Source: Bacillus pumilus
Lineage (GTDB): Bacteria > Bacillota > Bacilli > Bacillales > Bacillaceae
Direction of reading: 5' to 3'
DNA length: 64,000 nt
Assembly (NCBI RefSeq): GCF_038738535.1
Contig: NZ_CP046128.1
Coordinates: forward strand, 124,001-188,000
This document shows positions 33,544 through 41,644 of this stretch, one piece after another (the stretch's first letter is position 1; every line of letters begins with the position of its first letter). Made by a program: the position numbers and the translations under genes. Below the pieces are notes generated by a model that saw nothing but the letters and a program-made list of their open reading frames with translations, was not told the DNA's origin and did no database searches.

Positions 33544-33936
33544 TTGGCACAGGTTCAATATTACGGTACAGGTCGTCGTAAAAGTTCTGTAGCGCGCGTT
33601 CGCTTAGTTCCAGGTGAAGGCCGTATCGTCGTTAATAATCGTGAAATTACTGAATACATTCCATTCGCTGCTTTAATCGAAGACGTGAAACAGCCTTTGA
33701 ACATCACAGAAACAGCTAACAGCTACGATGTTCTTGTAACTGTTCACGGTGGTGGATTCTCTGGTCAAGCTGGAGCAATTCGTCACGGTATCTCTCGTGC
33801 TCTTCTAGAAGTAGATCCTGAGTACCGTACATCACTTAAACGTGCTGGACTTCTTACTCGTGACCCTCGTATGAAAGAGCGTAAGAAATACGGTCTTAAA
33901 GGCGCACGTAGAGCTCCTCAGTTCTCAAAACGTTAA
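33544..33936 (+). CDS. rpsI: 30S ribosomal protein S9
   Basis: A 130-residue S9 whose C-terminal tail (RRAPQFSKR) reaches the P-site tRNA. TTG start at 33544, behind AAGGGAGGT. Conserved [14 protein letters not shown] near residue 9. Confidence 0.98.
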   Translation: MAQVQYYGTGRRKSSVARVRLVPGEGRIVVNNREITEYIPFAALIEDVKQPLNITETANSYDVLVTVHGGGFSGQAGAIRHGISRALLEVDPEYRTSLKRAGLLTRDPRMKERKKYGLKGARRAPQFSKR

Positions 33937-33994
33937 TCAATTTTATATTGTATGGACGTTTTACAAAGGTTTGTTACAGACAAACCATATATTA

Positions 33995-34027
33995 AAAGCA
34001 TCAGCATCCTGCTGGTGCTTTTTTTGT
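33995..34027 (+). terminator. Terminator of rplM-rpsI
   Basis: AGCATCAGC pairs with GCTGGTGCT around TATCC-type loop bases and is followed by seven T. A second inverted repeat, GGTTTGT/ACAAACC, lies just upstream at 33968-33986. Confidence 0.92.
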
Positions 34028-34134
34028 GCTTTTTATTTAATAAATAATGACTGGTCACTTCCTTTTGGATACGTATAAAATATGAGTATAGAAAGTTTTC
34101 TGTTTAAAAGAAGATTATTTATGGAGGTTGTCCT

Positions 34135-34659
34135 ATGAATCTAACGACAGAAAGGTGTCTCATTCGACCATTTACTGATGATGATTGGCAGGATGTTTAT
34201 GCATATACATCTGATCCGGCAGTGATGAAGTATATTCCGGAAGATGTATTTTCTAAAGAAGATGCGAAGGAATTTATCAAAAATAATCGTCATGAAAATG
34301 CTAAGTATGTCGCTGTCCTATTAAAAGAAGATCATACATGCATTGGGCATCTCGCGTTTCATCCGTACTTTGGTGAGCACACATATGAAATTGGGTGGGT
34401 CTTCAATCCTGCATATCAAAACAAAGGCTATGCATCAGAAGCGGCTTATGCTGTACTAAATTATGGCTTTCACACAATGAATTTACATCGAATCATTGCC
34501 ACTTGTCAGCCTGAAAATGTGCCATCGTGGAGAGTGATGGAGAAAATGGGGATGAGAAGAGAAGGATATTTTAAAAAGTGTATACCACAAGGAAACGAGT
34601 GGTGGGATGAGTTTTACTATGCCATTTTACAAGATGAATGGTTCATGAAGAAGACTTGA
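34135..34659 (+). CDS. GNAT acetyltransferase, RimJ/RimL type
   Basis: A 174-residue GNAT enzyme (Acetyltransf_3 type). The N-terminal TERCLIRPFTDDDW strand and the acetyl-CoA loop NPAYQNKGYASEA (Q-N-K-G-Y-A) are clear, followed by HRIIATCQPENVPSWRVMEKMGM. Such enzymes acetylate protein N-termini or small amines; the substrate is unknown. TATGGAGGT precedes the ATG. It is the first gene of a block that appears absent from the matching place in B. subtilis. Confidence 0.88.
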   Translation: MNLTTERCLIRPFTDDDWQDVYAYTSDPAVMKYIPEDVFSKEDAKEFIKNNRHENAKYVAVLLKEDHTCIGHLAFHPYFGEHTYEIGWVFNPAYQNKGYASEAAYAVLNYGFHTMNLHRIIATCQPENVPSWRVMEKMGMRREGYFKKCIPQGNEWWDEFYYAILQDEWFMKKT

Positions 34660-34716
34660 TAAGTTTTCATGATATGAAGTAATTCGGCATTCCAAATATC
34701 CCTTCGCTTTCGCTAT

Positions 34717-34725
34717 TGATATAAT
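34717..34725 (+). promoter_or_regulatory. Extended -10 promoter before the amidohydrolase
   Basis: TGATATAAT is a full extended -10 element (TG at 34717-34718, TATAAT at 34720-34725); the -35 area is poor. It lies 31 bases before the amidohydrolase ATG. Confidence 0.5.
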
Positions 34726-34756
34726 CAGGTCAAATAAGCAGAAGAGGGGCGCGGGC

Positions 34757-35503
34757 ATGAGGATCTTTGATGCACATTTTCATATCATTGATTTTGATTT
34801 TCCCATTCAAGAAAACCAAGGATATACACCGTATAGTTATGTGGTGAATGATTATAGGAGAGAGACGGCTGATTTTGGGATTTTAGGTGGAGCAATCGTG
34901 TCAGGGTCATTTCAAGGCTTTGACCAAGGCTATTTGTTGAAGGTGCTGGATGAAATGGGGCCGTCTTTTTGCGGTGTGACTCAATTACCTTTTACAGCAA
35001 CTGATGATGAGATTGTTCATTTGGATCAACATGGGGTAAAAGCTTTACGTTTTAACGTGAAGCGGGGTGGTTCGGAGAATATTTCGAAGCTCGATTATTT
35101 TGCGAGAAGGGTGTATGAGCTGGCGGGATGGCATAGTGAGATTTACATAGACGCTAAGCATCTCCCTGACATCTCATCAACACTTGAAAAGCTGCCGGCC
35201 GTTTCAATTGATCATTTAGGCTTATCGGAAGAAGGCTTGCCGCATTTGCTAAAGCTGGTTGAAAAAGGGGTTCGTGTGAAAGCAACAGGTTTTGGACGTG
35301 TCGATTTAAACGTTGAACATGCATTGACTTCTATCTATCAAACGAACCCTGATGCACTGATGTTTGGTACAGACCTTCCATCCACAAGGGCAAAGCGTCC
35401 ATTTGAATACGGTGATGTTGAGTTGATTCAACAGCTTTTTGATGAAAAAGCTGCTGATCACATCTTATATAAGAACGCACATCATTGGTATGTTGGTCAA
35501 TAA
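34757..35503 (+). CDS. Amidohydrolase family metal-dependent hydrolase
   Basis: A 248-residue TIM-barrel hydrolase of the amidohydrolase-2 type. The N-terminal FDAHFHI (metal-binding HxH), the SIDHLGL histidine near residue 154 and the FGTDLPSTR aspartate near residue 200 are the expected metal and catalytic positions. The substrate is unknown; relatives hydrolyse or decarboxylate cyclic and aromatic carboxylates. A GNAT gene follows 31 bases later, probably in the same transcript. Confidence 0.85.
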   Translation: MRIFDAHFHIIDFDFPIQENQGYTPYSYVVNDYRRETADFGILGGAIVSGSFQGFDQGYLLKVLDEMGPSFCGVTQLPFTATDDEIVHLDQHGVKALRFNVKRGGSENISKLDYFARRVYELAGWHSEIYIDAKHLPDISSTLEKLPAVSIDHLGLSEEGLPHLLKLVEKGVRVKATGFGRVDLNVEHALTSIYQTNPDALMFGTDLPSTRAKRPFEYGDVELIQQLFDEKAADHILYKNAHHWYVGQ

Positions 35504-35534
35504 GTTCCACTTCATTTCAAAGGAGGTGTGTTCA

Positions 35535-36008
35535 TTGGATTTAAGCCAACTGACGTTCAGAGAAGCCACTCTGAAAGATCTCGACAAGATCGTCTTCATG
35601 CTCGCTGATGATATGTTAGGTCAAAAAAGAGAGCGCTACACTCAACCATTATTAGAAAGCTATATCAAAGCCTTTCACTCAATAGATGCTGATCCAAATA
35701 TTGAACTCATGGTTGCGTGTGATCAGGAAGAAGCTGTAGGTGTTCTCCAATTGACCATGACGCCATTTCTTACACATCAAGGAGGATGGAGAGCATCAAT
35801 AGAAGGAGTTCGTACGGCTTCTACTCATAGAGGAAAAGGAGTCGGCAAGCTGCTCATAAAATGGGCCATTCAACGCGCCAGCGACAGTGGATGTCATATG
35901 GTTCAGCTAACAACAGACAAACAGAGGCCAGATGCACACCGTTTTTATGAAAAATTAGGATTTGAAGCTACGCATGATGGGATGAAACTGCATCTGCCCC
36001 ATCAATAA
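35535..36008 (+). CDS. GNAT acetyltransferase
   Basis: A 157-residue GNAT enzyme. The acetyl-CoA loop is STHRGKGVGKLL and the C-terminal FYEKLGF motif is present. The TTG at 35535 is chosen because a near-perfect AAAGGAGGTG sits 7 bases upstream; the longer in-frame reading overlaps the amidohydrolase. Target unknown, small amines or peptides being typical. Confidence 0.85.
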   Translation: MDLSQLTFREATLKDLDKIVFMLADDMLGQKRERYTQPLLESYIKAFHSIDADPNIELMVACDQEEAVGVLQLTMTPFLTHQGGWRASIEGVRTASTHRGKGVGKLLIKWAIQRASDSGCHMVQLTTDKQRPDAHRFYEKLGFEATHDGMKLHLPHQ

Positions 36009-36017
36009 GAACATCAA

Positions 36018-36050
36018 GAAGTGGAGGGATTCACGAACCTCTGCTTTTTT
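36018..36050 (+). terminator. Terminator after the GNAT gene
   Basis: AAGTGGAGG pairs with CCTCTGCTT (two G-T wobbles) around about 10 loop bases, with a run of T at 36045-36050. Confidence 0.7.
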
Positions 36051-36116
36051 GCGCCTTTATTTGAAATATTTGTTATATTGAATATGTAAATCCTCTGTTA
36101 TTTGGAAAGGAGAAAC

Positions 36117-37196
36117 ATGTTACTCAAAATCGGTCTCGTTGTTATTGGTGTAGCCATACTTTACGTGGTAGTTCAAATCTTGCTGTATAAAAGAGATATG
36201 AAGAAAACGAAGGAAGATCTTTTGACATTTGTCGCAAAAAACAAAAAGGACGTATCAGTGACAATCATTGAAAATGATGATGTGGTGTTAGATTGGAATG
36301 GTGATCAAAAAACACCACTTGCAAGTACGGTGAAATTAATGGTTTTATTTCATTTTGTCAAATCTATCTCCAGTGGCGGCATCAAGCTAGATGAAAAAGT
36401 GGCATTGTCTGATATAGAGCGGTTTTATATTGATAGAACAGACGGAGGTGCTCACACGTACTGGCTCGAGGTCAACGATTTTTCTGAGCATGCGACTTTA
36501 TTAGATATCGCCAAAGGGATGATGCAAGTCAGTTCGAATGCTTGTACCGATTATTTAATTGACCGGCTCGGCTTAGAAAAGATCAATGATCGGATGAAAC
36601 AAGCAGGTCTTACAGAACATGATGAACTCATGCCGGTCACCCCAAAGCTTTTGTGGTCATCCTATGTTTCTGATCTTCGGCGGGATGCATTAAAGCAAAT
36701 GAGCGGTGTAACTGATGAGCAATACAAATCTCTGATGATTGAGATTTTTAATATCATGAAAAATGACCCAGAGCAAAAAAAGGCGTTAGAAGAAAAAATG
36801 ATGAAAAAGAACTTATTAAGCTTGCGTATTCAATCATTACTGACGCAAAAGATGACAAAGTCTACAACTAATCAATATGCACATTTTATGAAACGTCTGC
36901 AGGATGAGCTGTTAACAACAGAAGAAAAGCGTCTTTTTAGCCAAATTGTGCTGGGAGAAACATTGAAGACGGAAAAAGATCAATATATTTGGTATAAAGG
37001 CGGATCGACTTTGTTTGTTTTCACAGCTGCTTTATATCGAAAAACGGAAACATCATCCATATCCATTTCTCTATTTATCAATGATCCGAAAGCGAATCAT
37101 TCTCACTGGGTTGGGGAAGTATTCAATGAATTTATGCTTACTGCAGCAGTGGATCAAAACTTTCGACAACGATTGATTCAAGCTTTTACTAAATAA
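36117..37196 (+). CDS. Membrane-anchored serine hydrolase, class A beta-lactamase-like
   Basis: A 359-residue protein with an N-terminal membrane segment (about residues 3-24) and an external beta-lactamase-type domain. The active-site serine motif is STVK (S70 to K73), the second motif is SSN (about 139-141, in place of SDN), and the third is YKGGST in place of KTG. The overall layout fits the beta-lactamase2 family, which covers both true lactamases and penicillin-interacting or peptidase-like proteins; resistance should not be assumed. The ATG at 36117 follows GGAAAGGAG. No clear counterpart is recalled at this place in B. subtilis. Confidence 0.8.
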   Translation: MLLKIGLVVIGVAILYVVVQILLYKRDMKKTKEDLLTFVAKNKKDVSVTIIENDDVVLDWNGDQKTPLASTVKLMVLFHFVKSISSGGIKLDEKVALSDIERFYIDRTDGGAHTYWLEVNDFSEHATLLDIAKGMMQVSSNACTDYLIDRLGLEKINDRMKQAGLTEHDELMPVTPKLLWSSYVSDLRRDALKQMSGVTDEQYKSLMIEIFNIMKNDPEQKKALEEKMMKKNLLSLRIQSLLTQKMTKSTTNQYAHFMKRLQDELLTTEEKRLFSQIVLGETLKTEKDQYIWYKGGSTLFVFTAALYRKTETSSISISLFINDPKANHSHWVGEVFNEFMLTAAVDQNFRQRLIQAFTK

Positions 37197-37203
37197 TCAT
37201 CAA

Positions 37204-37233
37204 AAAAACAGAGGGAGACACCCCTCTGTTTTA
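37204..37233. terminator. Bidirectional terminator between convergent genes
   Basis: ACAGAGGG (37209-37216) and CCCTCTGT (37222-37229) form a perfect 8-base stem with A-tract on the left and T-tract on the right, serving the serine hydrolase gene on the plus strand and the lipoprotein gene on the minus strand. Confidence 0.88.
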
Positions 37234-37803
37234 TTAATTCTGCATGGGAAACGCTTTGTATACATCTTGGCGTTTTTCTTTTGACTTCACAACTCCATCA
37301 ACCAGTTCCTTCTGCCAAAGCGCTGCATCGTCTTGGTACTCTTTAAATGAGTGAGGCAGCTTTTTTTCTAGCTCTTTTCTTTGAAACGTGACGGATGATT
37401 TGTCGTTAGAGTTCATTTTGAGTGTCACTTGCTCTACGTTATCGACAAGGATAAAAAGTGCGAGTGCGTTGTATAAATACGTTTTCTCAATTGTCTCCTT
37501 TTGATCAAACCAGTATGCGTCAAATTGTTCTTCTGTGTATCCGGCATTTTCTTTTACTCCGTACGTGACGTCTAATGCTTTCCCATCAACGATTTCAAAT
37601 TCTCGAATCATGCCTCCAGGAAGCTCTGATAAGATGTCACGAATGGCTGAGTTGTTACCTAGATACGTGCTTTTATGCTTGGAAAGCTGTTTTAAGGATA
37701 TGTCTTCTATTCCTTTCATGTCGCTCTTCTGCTCGGTCGCTTGACTGCTGCATGCAGATAGGATGACTGTTAATAGCAGCAGGATATACATCCACTTCTT
37801 CAT
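37234..37803 (-). CDS. Lipoprotein, DUF4825-like
   Basis: A 189-residue lipoprotein: a signal peptide of about 17 residues ends in the lipobox LSAC, so Cys18 would be lipidated and anchored outside the membrane. The body contains YLGNNSAIRDILSELPGG, which resembles the DUF4825 family. Function unknown. It is transcribed alone, convergent to the serine hydrolase; AAAAGGGGC is the likely ribosome binding site. Confidence 0.75.
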   Translation of the reverse strand: MKKWMYILLLLTVILSACSSQATEQKSDMKGIEDISLKQLSKHKSTYLGNNSAIRDILSELPGGMIREFEIVDGKALDVTYGVKENAGYTEEQFDAYWFDQKETIEKTYLYNALALFILVDNVEQVTLKMNSNDKSSVTFQRKELEKKLPHSFKEYQDDAALWQKELVDGVVKSKEKRQDVYKAFPMQN

Positions 37804-37947
37804 TGATTTTGCCCCTTTTCCATTCTTTCTATATAAGTGTTTATTTTATCACAATTTTCCATTACGATAGATCATTGATTTCCATTTACTGAACTGCATG
37901 TTTTGTTCAAACCAACGAACAATACAAAGAAAAAAGGAGTTCAGTCC

Positions 37948-38391
37948 ATGGCAGAAGTGCTTTCATTTTATCAACTGAAAACAAAACGAGATGTCACGCT
38001 TGAAAAGAAGCTTTTGCGTACATTGTCTCTTCAACAAGTGACGGTCGCTTCCGAGAAATTCACAAAGAAGCTGTTTCCATTTGCAGATGATCCAGCAGGT
38101 ATTATGAGTGATGGCTGCATCGATTTCGCCATTGAAGCTTTTTTAGCTGGTGGGAGATACGGTGAGTCGAGCAAGTACGGTGAATCATTTGATGATATAA
38201 AGAAGAGGTCAGTTCATGAAGAAGATGAACTAGTTGAGGAGCTAGCAGGGTGTTTGCAATCGTGGGGGAATATGTTCCGAATGGAGCGGAAGATGTCGTG
38301 CCTGTATCCATTTGCGAAGGATTTTTTAAGCATGTGGTGGCAGGAAGGCTTTCGAGAATCAGAAAAAAGGCATAAGCTTCGGCTGCACTAA
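37948..38391 (+). CDS. ybaK: YbaK family protein (DUF2521)
   Basis: A 147-residue protein, equal in length to B. subtilis YbaK and sharing MAEVLSF, GCIDFAIEA and the C-terminal WWQEGF region. Function unknown. The ATG at 37948 follows AAAAAGGAG; the in-frame reading from 37903 is not supported. It lies just before cwlD as in B. subtilis. Confidence 0.88.
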   Translation: MAEVLSFYQLKTKRDVTLEKKLLRTLSLQQVTVASEKFTKKLFPFADDPAGIMSDGCIDFAIEAFLAGGRYGESSKYGESFDDIKKRSVHEEDELVEELAGCLQSWGNMFRMERKMSCLYPFAKDFLSMWWQEGFRESEKRHKLRLH

Positions 38392-38420
38392 GCATATTTC
38401 CAGCCCTTGTCCCATATCTA
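38392..38420 (+). promoter_or_regulatory. SigE-like promoter before cwlD
   Basis: GCATATTT (38392-38399) and CATATCTA (38413-38420) are 13 bases apart and resemble the SigE consensus (ATATT and CATAnnnT). cwlD of B. subtilis is known to be expressed during sporulation under SigE and SigG, which fits. Confidence 0.5.
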
Positions 38421-38449
38421 TAAAATAATGGTGTATGGGAGGGACAGGG

Positions 38450-39163
38450 ATGAAAAGAAAGCTGAAATGGACAGGGTTTTTAATCGGGTTTATTGTCCTC
38501 TTATTCTTATTCAGGTTTCAATTTCTAAATGATGATTCGTGGAAATCGTGGAATTTGCCTCTAAGCGGGAAGATCATCTATCTAGATCCGGGTCATGGTG
38601 GTCCAGATGGCGGGGCCGTAGGAGGAGAGCTGCTTGAAAAAGAGATTGCACTGGATGTATCCATGAAGATACGTGACTATTTACAGGAGCAGGGAGCGCT
38701 TGTTCTTATGACCCGAGAGGATGATTCTGATTTATCATCAAAGAATACAAAGGGATATGCCCGGAAGAAAGCGGAGGATTTGAGGAACCGCGTAAAAGTC
38801 ATTAATGAGTCTGAAGCGGATTTCTACTTAAGTATTCATTTAAATGCGATCCCATCGAACAAATGGAGCGGAGCGCAGACGTTTTTTTACGGAAAGTATG
38901 AAGAGAATGAAAAGGCAGCGAAGTTCATCCAAGATGAATTACGCAGGAATCTTGAAAACACAGATCGAAAGGCGAAACGGATCAATGGCATTTATTTAAT
39001 GCAAAATGTCACAAAGCCAGGAGCCCTTGTGGAAATTGGCTTTCTCTCCAACCCGAAAGAGGCAGGACAGCTGGCAACACCTAAATATCAGGATCAAATT
39101 GCTGCCTCCATTTATAAAGGCATTCTCAGATATTTAACAGAGCAAAAAGAGCCGCCTGAATAA
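38450..39163 (+). CDS. cwlD: Spore cortex N-acetylmuramoyl-L-alanine amidase CwlD
   Basis: A 237-residue amidase_3 enzyme that, with PdaA, makes muramic delta-lactam in the spore cortex, needed for germination. An N-terminal membrane anchor is followed by the zinc motifs DPGHGGPDGGAVGG, KEIAL (Glu), SIHLNA (His) and VEIGFLSN (Glu). The ATG at 38450 follows GGGAGGGA and matches the B. subtilis start. Confidence 0.96.
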   Translation: MKRKLKWTGFLIGFIVLLFLFRFQFLNDDSWKSWNLPLSGKIIYLDPGHGGPDGGAVGGELLEKEIALDVSMKIRDYLQEQGALVLMTREDDSDLSSKNTKGYARKKAEDLRNRVKVINESEADFYLSIHLNAIPSNKWSGAQTFFYGKYEENEKAAKFIQDELRRNLENTDRKAKRINGIYLMQNVTKPGALVEIGFLSNPKEAGQLATPKYQDQIAASIYKGILRYLTEQKEPPE

Positions 39164-39178
39164 GGGGCTTTTTCCTTT
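39145..39178 (+). terminator. Weak terminator after cwlD
   Basis: AAAGAGCC and GGCTTTTT can pair around the end of cwlD, followed by T-rich sequence. Weaker than the others in the window. Confidence 0.45.
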
Positions 39179-39266
39179 TGATCGCAGGCAAACAGGACAG
39201 ACATTGTAAGGATATGTATGATATACTTGGATTGTAAACGAATTCAATAAAGGGTGAGGTTCTGCT

Positions 39267-40325
39267 ATGATCGGACAAGACGATGTGAGAAAATTAATTG
39301 GGAAGATGGACGAACCTTTCCTTCATATACCGCTTGGTGAGCTGGATGCCATCAAGGAAATTAGCCTAAAGCCTGAAAAAGAGCATGTGAGCTTAAAGGT
39401 GGCCATTGCCAAAACGGGTACTGCTGAGCAGATGAAGCTGCAGCAAGACATCGTACAAGCCTTGAAATCAGCTGGCGCTAACACAGTAGGGCTACGTTTT
39501 GAAGAATTGCCTCAGGAAACACTTGAAAGGTTTATGCCTTCACAAGATGAGGAAGAAAATTTGCTCAACTCTAAAAATCCGCCTGAGTTCTTAGCGATTG
39601 CGAGTGGAAAGGGCGGCGTTGGTAAATCCACCGTGTCTGTTAACCTTGCTGTAGCACTGGCTCGTCTAGGGAAAAAAGTCGGACTGATTGATGCAGATAT
39701 TTATGGCTTTAGTGTACCGGATATGATGGGAATCACCGTCAGACCAACTGTTAAAGGGGAAAAAATTATTCCTGTGGAACGCTTTGGTGTCAAAGTGATT
39801 TCAATGGGCTTTTTTGTTGAAGAAAATGCACCGGTCATTTGGAGAGGACCGATGCTTGGTAAAATGCTGAATAACTTCTTCCACGAAGTCGAGTGGGGAG
39901 AATTAGATTACTTACTATTAGACCTTCCGCCTGGAACGGGAGATGTGGCGCTTGATATTCATACAATGCTTCCAAGCTGTAAAGAAATCATTGTCACAAC
40001 ACCGCATCCAACAGCTGCTTTCGTTGCTGCTAGAGCGGGCGCAATGGCACTGCAAACAGATCACGAGGTGCTGGGTGTCGTTGAGAATATGAGCTATTAT
40101 GAAAGCAAAAAAACAGGTGAGAAAGAATATGTCTTTGGAAAAGGAGGCGGGGATAAGCTGGCGGAAGAGCTGCGAGTATCGGTCCTTGGTCAAATTCCTC
40201 TAAGGCAGCCTGATTGGAATGAAGATGATTTTGCTCCATCCGTCTATGATGCGAGCCATCCAACAGGAGAAGTGTATCAACACATTGCGAATAAAGTCAT
40301 TGAACAATTAGCAGTAAAAGCATAA
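39267..40325 (+). CDS. salA: Mrp-family ATPase and regulator SalA
   Basis: A 352-residue Mrp/NBP35-type P-loop protein, the same length as B. subtilis SalA (YbaL). An N-terminal MIP18/DUF59 domain (about 1-85) precedes the deviant Walker A GKGGVGKST. In B. subtilis SalA represses scoC and is tyrosine phosphorylated at residue 327; here Tyr327 is conserved in APSVYD. Mrp proteins can also carry Fe-S clusters. AGGGTGAGG is the ribosome binding site. Confidence 0.93.
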   Translation: MIGQDDVRKLIGKMDEPFLHIPLGELDAIKEISLKPEKEHVSLKVAIAKTGTAEQMKLQQDIVQALKSAGANTVGLRFEELPQETLERFMPSQDEEENLLNSKNPPEFLAIASGKGGVGKSTVSVNLAVALARLGKKVGLIDADIYGFSVPDMMGITVRPTVKGEKIIPVERFGVKVISMGFFVEENAPVIWRGPMLGKMLNNFFHEVEWGELDYLLLDLPPGTGDVALDIHTMLPSCKEIIVTTPHPTAAFVAARAGAMALQTDHEVLGVVENMSYYESKKTGEKEYVFGKGGGDKLAEELRVSVLGQIPLRQPDWNEDDFAPSVYDASHPTGEVYQHIANKVIEQLAVKA

Positions 40326-40331
40326 TGAAAG

Positions 40332-40357
40332 CCCGAGTGGATGTAGTTCCACTCGGG
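40332..40357. terminator. Hairpin between convergent salA and gerD
   Basis: CCCGAGTGGA (40332-40341) and TCCACTCGGG (40348-40357) form a perfect 10-base stem with a 6-base loop. The T-tracts on both sides are short (TGATGTTT on plus, CTTTCATT on minus), so it probably serves both genes. Confidence 0.75.
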
Positions 40358-40363
40358 TGATGT

Positions 40364-40951
40364 TTAACTGCCGCTTTCTTCGCTGCCTTTTGAACCAGTA
40401 TCACTGCTGCTTTCAGATGCTGCTTTTTTGAGCTCATCTTCGAATTTCTTCTTATAAAGAGGACTGCTTAATGTTTCTGTAATGACTTTTTCTAAGTGCT
40501 TTCTGAACTCTTTGCTTTTCACCAGTTCACCGTATTTCTTTTCCATTTCGGGATCCTTGAGAATATCCATCATCAATTGCTGATAGTCAGGGTCCTTCAT
40601 TAACTGTTTTAACATCTTTTCATGCTGTTGCTGCATGGATTTAGCGAAAGTCTCGGCAAATTTAGAATCCTCAAAGACCTTCTTCCAGAACTCTTTGCCT
40701 TTATCAGAAGTTAGTGTTTTCTCTATCGTTTGTTTCACAGTTTGTTCATCCATTACCAAAGCTTCATTCATTGCCTCGTCATTTAATAACTGTTGAATGG
40801 CCTTTTTACCGTCATCTGTCTTCAATATATCGACGACCATTTTCTTTGTTTCGTCATAGTCCATATTAGATGAGGATTGGGTTTTGGGAGCACAAGCTGT
40901 TAGAGATAAAAGAAGAAAACAGCTCATTATACGCAAGATGCCTTTTGACAT
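40364..40951 (-). CDS. gerD: Spore germination lipoprotein GerD
   Basis: A 195-residue lipoprotein that in B. subtilis clusters the germinant receptors in the spore inner membrane. The signal peptide ends in the lipobox LTAC (Cys20). The body is helical (repeated KDPDYQQLMMD-type segments), and the tail is Ser/Gly-rich and about ten residues longer than in B. subtilis. AAAGGAG precedes the ATG. Expression in the forespore under SigG is known for B. subtilis; I could not define a convincing promoter here. Confidence 0.95.
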   Translation of the reverse strand: MSKGILRIMSCFLLLSLTACAPKTQSSSNMDYDETKKMVVDILKTDDGKKAIQQLLNDEAMNEALVMDEQTVKQTIEKTLTSDKGKEFWKKVFEDSKFAETFAKSMQQQHEKMLKQLMKDPDYQQLMMDILKDPEMEKKYGELVKSKEFRKHLEKVITETLSSPLYKKKFEDELKKAASESSSDTGSKGSEESGS

Positions 40952-41041
40952 ACTGTGGCTCCTTTCGTTACATGTCTTACTTTTAATATGAATGTTTCAC
41001 GTAAATTTATACATAACAAAAATAGGGGTTGGATCAATTCA

Positions 41042-41644
41042 ATGAAAAGTCGGGATTTAGTTCGTTTTTTCTTCTCTGTGCTAGCTGTTGGAGCGGTCAT
41101 TACAAGCGTAGTAGGCTTTGCGCTGGAGTGGGGGAAATATCAGAAGCTTTTTATATCGTTTGAAATTCTAGAGATCGCATCTGTATTGTTTTGGTTCATT
41201 GGTGTGGGGATGATTTTTAGTGTCATTAGCCAGATGGGGTTTGTTGTCTTTTTGACGGTGCACCGGTTTGCGCTAGAGATATTCCGGTCTCATTCTTTAT
41301 GGAATACCATTCAATTGTTTCTAGTGATCTTTGTGCTGTTTGATTTAGCTTACTTGCGGTTTTTGTTTTTCGGGGAGAATGAATCATTTCTTCCATACCT
41401 ATGGCTGCCCGTCTTTATCGGTGTGTTCGCATTGATCGTGGCTTACTTTAAACAGCAGCAGTCCTCTAAGAAAACATTTGTTTCCGCAATGTTTCTCATG
41501 GTCGTCATCACGTCGTTAGAATGGTTCCCGGCGCTCAGAGTCAATGAAGAGGACTGGCTGTATTTGATGCTATTTCCGCTATTAGGCTGTAATGCGTTTC
41601 AGTTATTAGCTATGCCGCGTTTTTCAAAGGCGAAAGCTACTTAA
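41042..41644 (+). CDS. kbaA: KinB signalling pathway activation protein KbaA
   Basis: A 200-residue membrane protein with about six hydrophobic segments, needed in B. subtilis for the KinB branch of the sporulation phosphorelay. The ATG at 41042 gives [18 protein letters not shown] as in B. subtilis; the ribosome binding site (AGGGGTTGG) is spaced a little far. Conserved [17 protein letters not shown] near the end. It converges on pdaB, with an 8-base overlap of the 3' ends. Confidence 0.93.
   Translation: MKSRDLVRFFFSVLAVGAVITSVVGFALEWGKYQKLFISFEILEIASVLFWFIGVGMIFSVISQMGFVVFLTVHRFALEIFRSHSLWNTIQLFLVIFVLFDLAYLRFLFFGENESFLPYLWLPVFIGVFALIVAYFKQQQSSKKTFVSAMFLMVVITSLEWFPALRVNEEDWLYLMLFPLLGCNAFQLLAMPRFSKAKAT

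Noticed and set aside
35439..35534. Upstream in-frame extension of the second GNAT gene
   Set aside because: It lies inside the amidohydrolase gene; the TTG at 35535 has a near-perfect ribosome binding site.
34028..37900. Integrative element or prophage remnant
   Set aside because: No integrase, transposase, direct repeats or tRNA-linked attachment site is visible; base composition looks like the neighbours.
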